Source: Gymnorhina tibicen
Lineage: Eukaryota; Chordata; Aves; Passeriformes; Artamidae
Assembly: GCA_013399875.1 (NCBI GenBank)
Contig: VXAZ01007534.1
Coordinates: 1-64,000 of the forward strand
Direction: 5' to 3'
DNA length: 64,000 bases
The position numbers and the translations under genes are program-made. The notes beneath the pieces were generated by a model that made no database searches, was not told where the DNA came from, and saw nothing but the letters and a program-made list of their open reading frames with translations. The stretch's first letter is position 1. Every line of letters begins with the position of its first letter. Below, one piece after another: positions 61,652 to 64,000 of the stretch.

Positions 61652-64000
61652 CTGTAAAAAGGGAGGAACATTGACAATTAACATTTAACTACTTATCACA
61701 ACAGAAATCAGCAATGTTAAAATGAAATTTCAGGGACCTAACTCCTGCAATAAGCTTTTCGTACTGGCCAGCACTAGCTCAAGACCAGAGCAATCTTACA
61801 ATGATGCATTATCATCTGGATAGATGCCATCCTGGGGACTAGCCTGTTGAAGCAAGGGGGTAAGAAGTACCTAAGATTGGTTATGGATCCTTTGTCTGCG
61901 TGGTCCTAAAATCAAAACAAATACCCTGTGGTAATGGCTATTACATTGAACGTGGTGAGGGTTTTGTGTCTGCAAAGCTGAGTAAAAAGAAGAAAAGTAA
62001 AATCTTCAGGATTCATATATAATAATCCTATCAAGTTACAACCGTCTATGCACCTTATCATTTTATGTGCTATTTTCCTGCTTACTATCTTCATGTGCCT
62101 GACAGTATTTTGTATTATTTTTTCCCGTCTCTTTTACAGAACTCATTGAGAGATGGCTCAGTCACTTACATTAACTTTGTTCTGAGACTTGAAATGGACA
62201 CACCATTGACTACATAGCCATGCCCAGCAGTATAGAGGATAGCGTCTCTTTGCTATATAATGAGGCAAAACACAACGTAAACTTCATTCCTTACATCTTC
62301 TGTCTACAGTTATGTCTTTAAATACTTCTACCCAGGAGACAGCTTGGTCTGCAAATGGCTTTTTAGTCTGCACATGTTGAAAAACCAGCCTGATCACAGC
62401 TATGGCCATGACAGTGCTTTCTGTAGGTGTGTTGGTGGGGCTGCTGCCCCTCCAGCCACCACCATCATTGCCTGGAGTCATGACTCTTCCTCATTTTTCT
62501 GAAATGTATGTCTCTTCCCTTAATGCAATTTCCCTCAATCTTTCTTATTCCTCTATTTTCTAGCAGATTTCATTCTTTTCTGTCTATAACAACAGTCAGC
62601 AGTCTGGCTGCACCAATCAGACTGTGCCAAAATTCTCAGTATTGAGGTAGATACAGTAGACCTACCAATTTTCATCTTTTATTAAAAAAGCCCTCCTCCA
62701 TCACATGCAGACTTTTCATTTCCTGGATTCTTTACTGTTTCCAGAAGGATATGGATGGTTTTGCATGTTTGCTTCTATTTCTTTACCTTAAATCAGCTCT
62801 GGACACTGGTCTCATAACACTGTTGAAACAACTCTCAGCCTTTCTTAAAATAGAAACCATATAGAAAGAATGGTGCCAGTCTTCCTCCTGATACTAGCAG
62901 TGGAACAATGGGCCTGAAGAAAACGTTTCTGGCTACTTATATAGAGAAATTTGATAAAGATGACAGATTTAGATGGCACAGTGGTGAAGGTTATGTTCGT
63001 GATGTTCCAGCCTTAAGTCAGTCAAAGAAGTGCTGCTACTGGACAGAGACCCAATGGGCAGAACCCATTATTTAATTTACCATGGCCTAACTGTGCCAAG
63101 TAACCTATATAATACAAGAATCAGAAAATTGGGATTTAAGACTACCTCTGCCTCTGGAGTTGTTTTAATAGGATAGAATCAACCCAGACAAGTAGTCTAA
63201 GAAATAGAAGTGGGAAAGGGACAGAAGTTAGTAGATAAATCACTATGTAGACACTGGTACAAAAACTTCAACCTCTGCATATATTGTTGTACTGACAAAA
63301 CAGTTCTGCTTCACCTTTCAGGTCATCAGTTTTCACTCTGTTTACACTGCAGGGAAATGAGGATTTACCTTTTACTTGCATGTTAAACTCATGTCAATAG
63401 CTATAGTACTGCTACTGTAGTGCAGCATTCAACTATTCTTCACATCTCTTAGCTACTTAGAACTGTAGCTGTGTTTCTGTATTTAAAAGAAATCCTCTCA
63501 GTCTTATGTTCTTGCTTCTCTCCAATTATTTTATTAGTTATGTAGTTATCACATTCCCAGCTGTGGAATTAGCTTCATAAACATTAACCTGACATGTTTT
63601 TTCCATCACTGACTGCTTTCAAAATGTTGGACTCGTGATCTTCCTGGCCTCCTACTCGTCTGTGGACCAAGCATATTCCAGGGAAAGAGAGTCTTCAATT
63701 CAGCCTTTAGCCTGGAAATGGATAAGGCACTGGAGTATCATAGAGTCATCAGGTTTTGGCTTGTTGCTATTCACAGTATTCTGCATAAATTATTTGGATG
63801 AGGGTACTGGAAATAAGAATTCTAAATCAGCAGATGGTACTAAAATTAAGAGAACAAAATAATGTAATGAGATACAATTTTGATTTATTAAGTAATTGGA
63901 CCATGAGAGGACATTTGCTGATTAAAAAAGGCTAATGAAAAACTAATTAATCTGGGAATAAAACACTTAGCACAGTAATGAGAGAAAATCTTAATTAATG
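61652..64000 (-). other. TSHR: TSHR intron 3 (partial)
   Basis: 2.3 kb running to the window edge. No exon 3 (expected 75 bp leucine-rich repeat) was found on the minus strand. A weak old CR1-like stretch may lie at 63740-63860. Confidence 0.7.
63740..63860 (+). mobile_element. Possible old CR1 interior (weak)
   Basis: The stretch around AATTATTTGGATGAGGGTAC and CAGCAGATGGTACTAAAATT resembles the CR1 segment where the reverse transcriptase reads a GATGA..GG and GCAGATGACACTAA motif, in plus orientation and heavily diverged. I have low certainty. Confidence 0.3.

Noticed and set aside
62157..62215. TSHR exon 3 ending at a GTAAGT on the minus strand near 62166
   Set aside because: The splice donor looks good, but the translation in the required phase has no leucine-rich repeat and no likeness to exon 3; no matching acceptor at 75 bp.
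1..64000. CRISPR array, operon, tRNA or rRNA gene, or a defence-type gene cluster
   Set aside because: The sequence is spliced vertebrate DNA; no regularly spaced repeats, no tRNA-like cloverleaf or rRNA sequence was noticed.

Overview
This is a stretch of bird nuclear genome, most likely from a neoavian species. The evidence is two vertebrate genes in conserved synteny, many CR1 LINE fragments with the avian ATTCTGTG-type 3' end, and endogenous-retrovirus LTRs of types I associate with birds. I cannot name the species. Nothing bacterial, plasmid or phage-like is present.

Layout. Positions 1 to about 960 are a CpG island, the left edge of GTF2A1 (general transcription factor TFIIA, alpha/beta precursor, + strand). 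The first coding exon is not recognisable here and should lie left of the window. Eight coding exons follow between 6818 and 21648, giving 366 residues plus stop and matching known TFIIA-alpha/beta almost end to end. They include the N-terminal helical domain, a Gln/His tract, the Taspase1 cleavage site, the acidic region and the C-terminal beta-barrel domain. A 3' UTR of about 4.4 kb runs to a poly(A) signal near 26038. Intron 7 holds a two-hairpin structure with an H box that looks like an H/ACA snoRNA.

From about 26.1 to 36.2 kb lies the interval between two convergent genes. It has one CR1 copy and two exon-like segments with good splice sites. From 36673 rightwards on the minus strand is TSHR (thyrotropin receptor): the large seven-helix exon 10 and exons 9 to 4, each small one encoding about one leucine-rich repeat, all with phase-2 junctions and sizes of 189, 78, 69, 78, 75 and 75 bp. 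Exons 1 to 3 lie beyond the right edge. TSHR introns carry four clear CR1 copies (three large, one shorter), three LTR copies (two with perfect 6-bp target-site duplications) and an AT-rich multi-palindrome.

The two genes are not functionally linked. GTF2A1 is a housekeeping Pol II factor; TSHR is a G-protein-coupled hormone receptor used in the thyroid and in avian seasonal photoperiod signalling. No new protein system was found. The most interesting observations are the snoRNA-like intronic structure, an antisense TATA promoter with a splice donor in the CpG island, the exon-like segments between the genes, the paired solo LTRs and the palindrome cluster.
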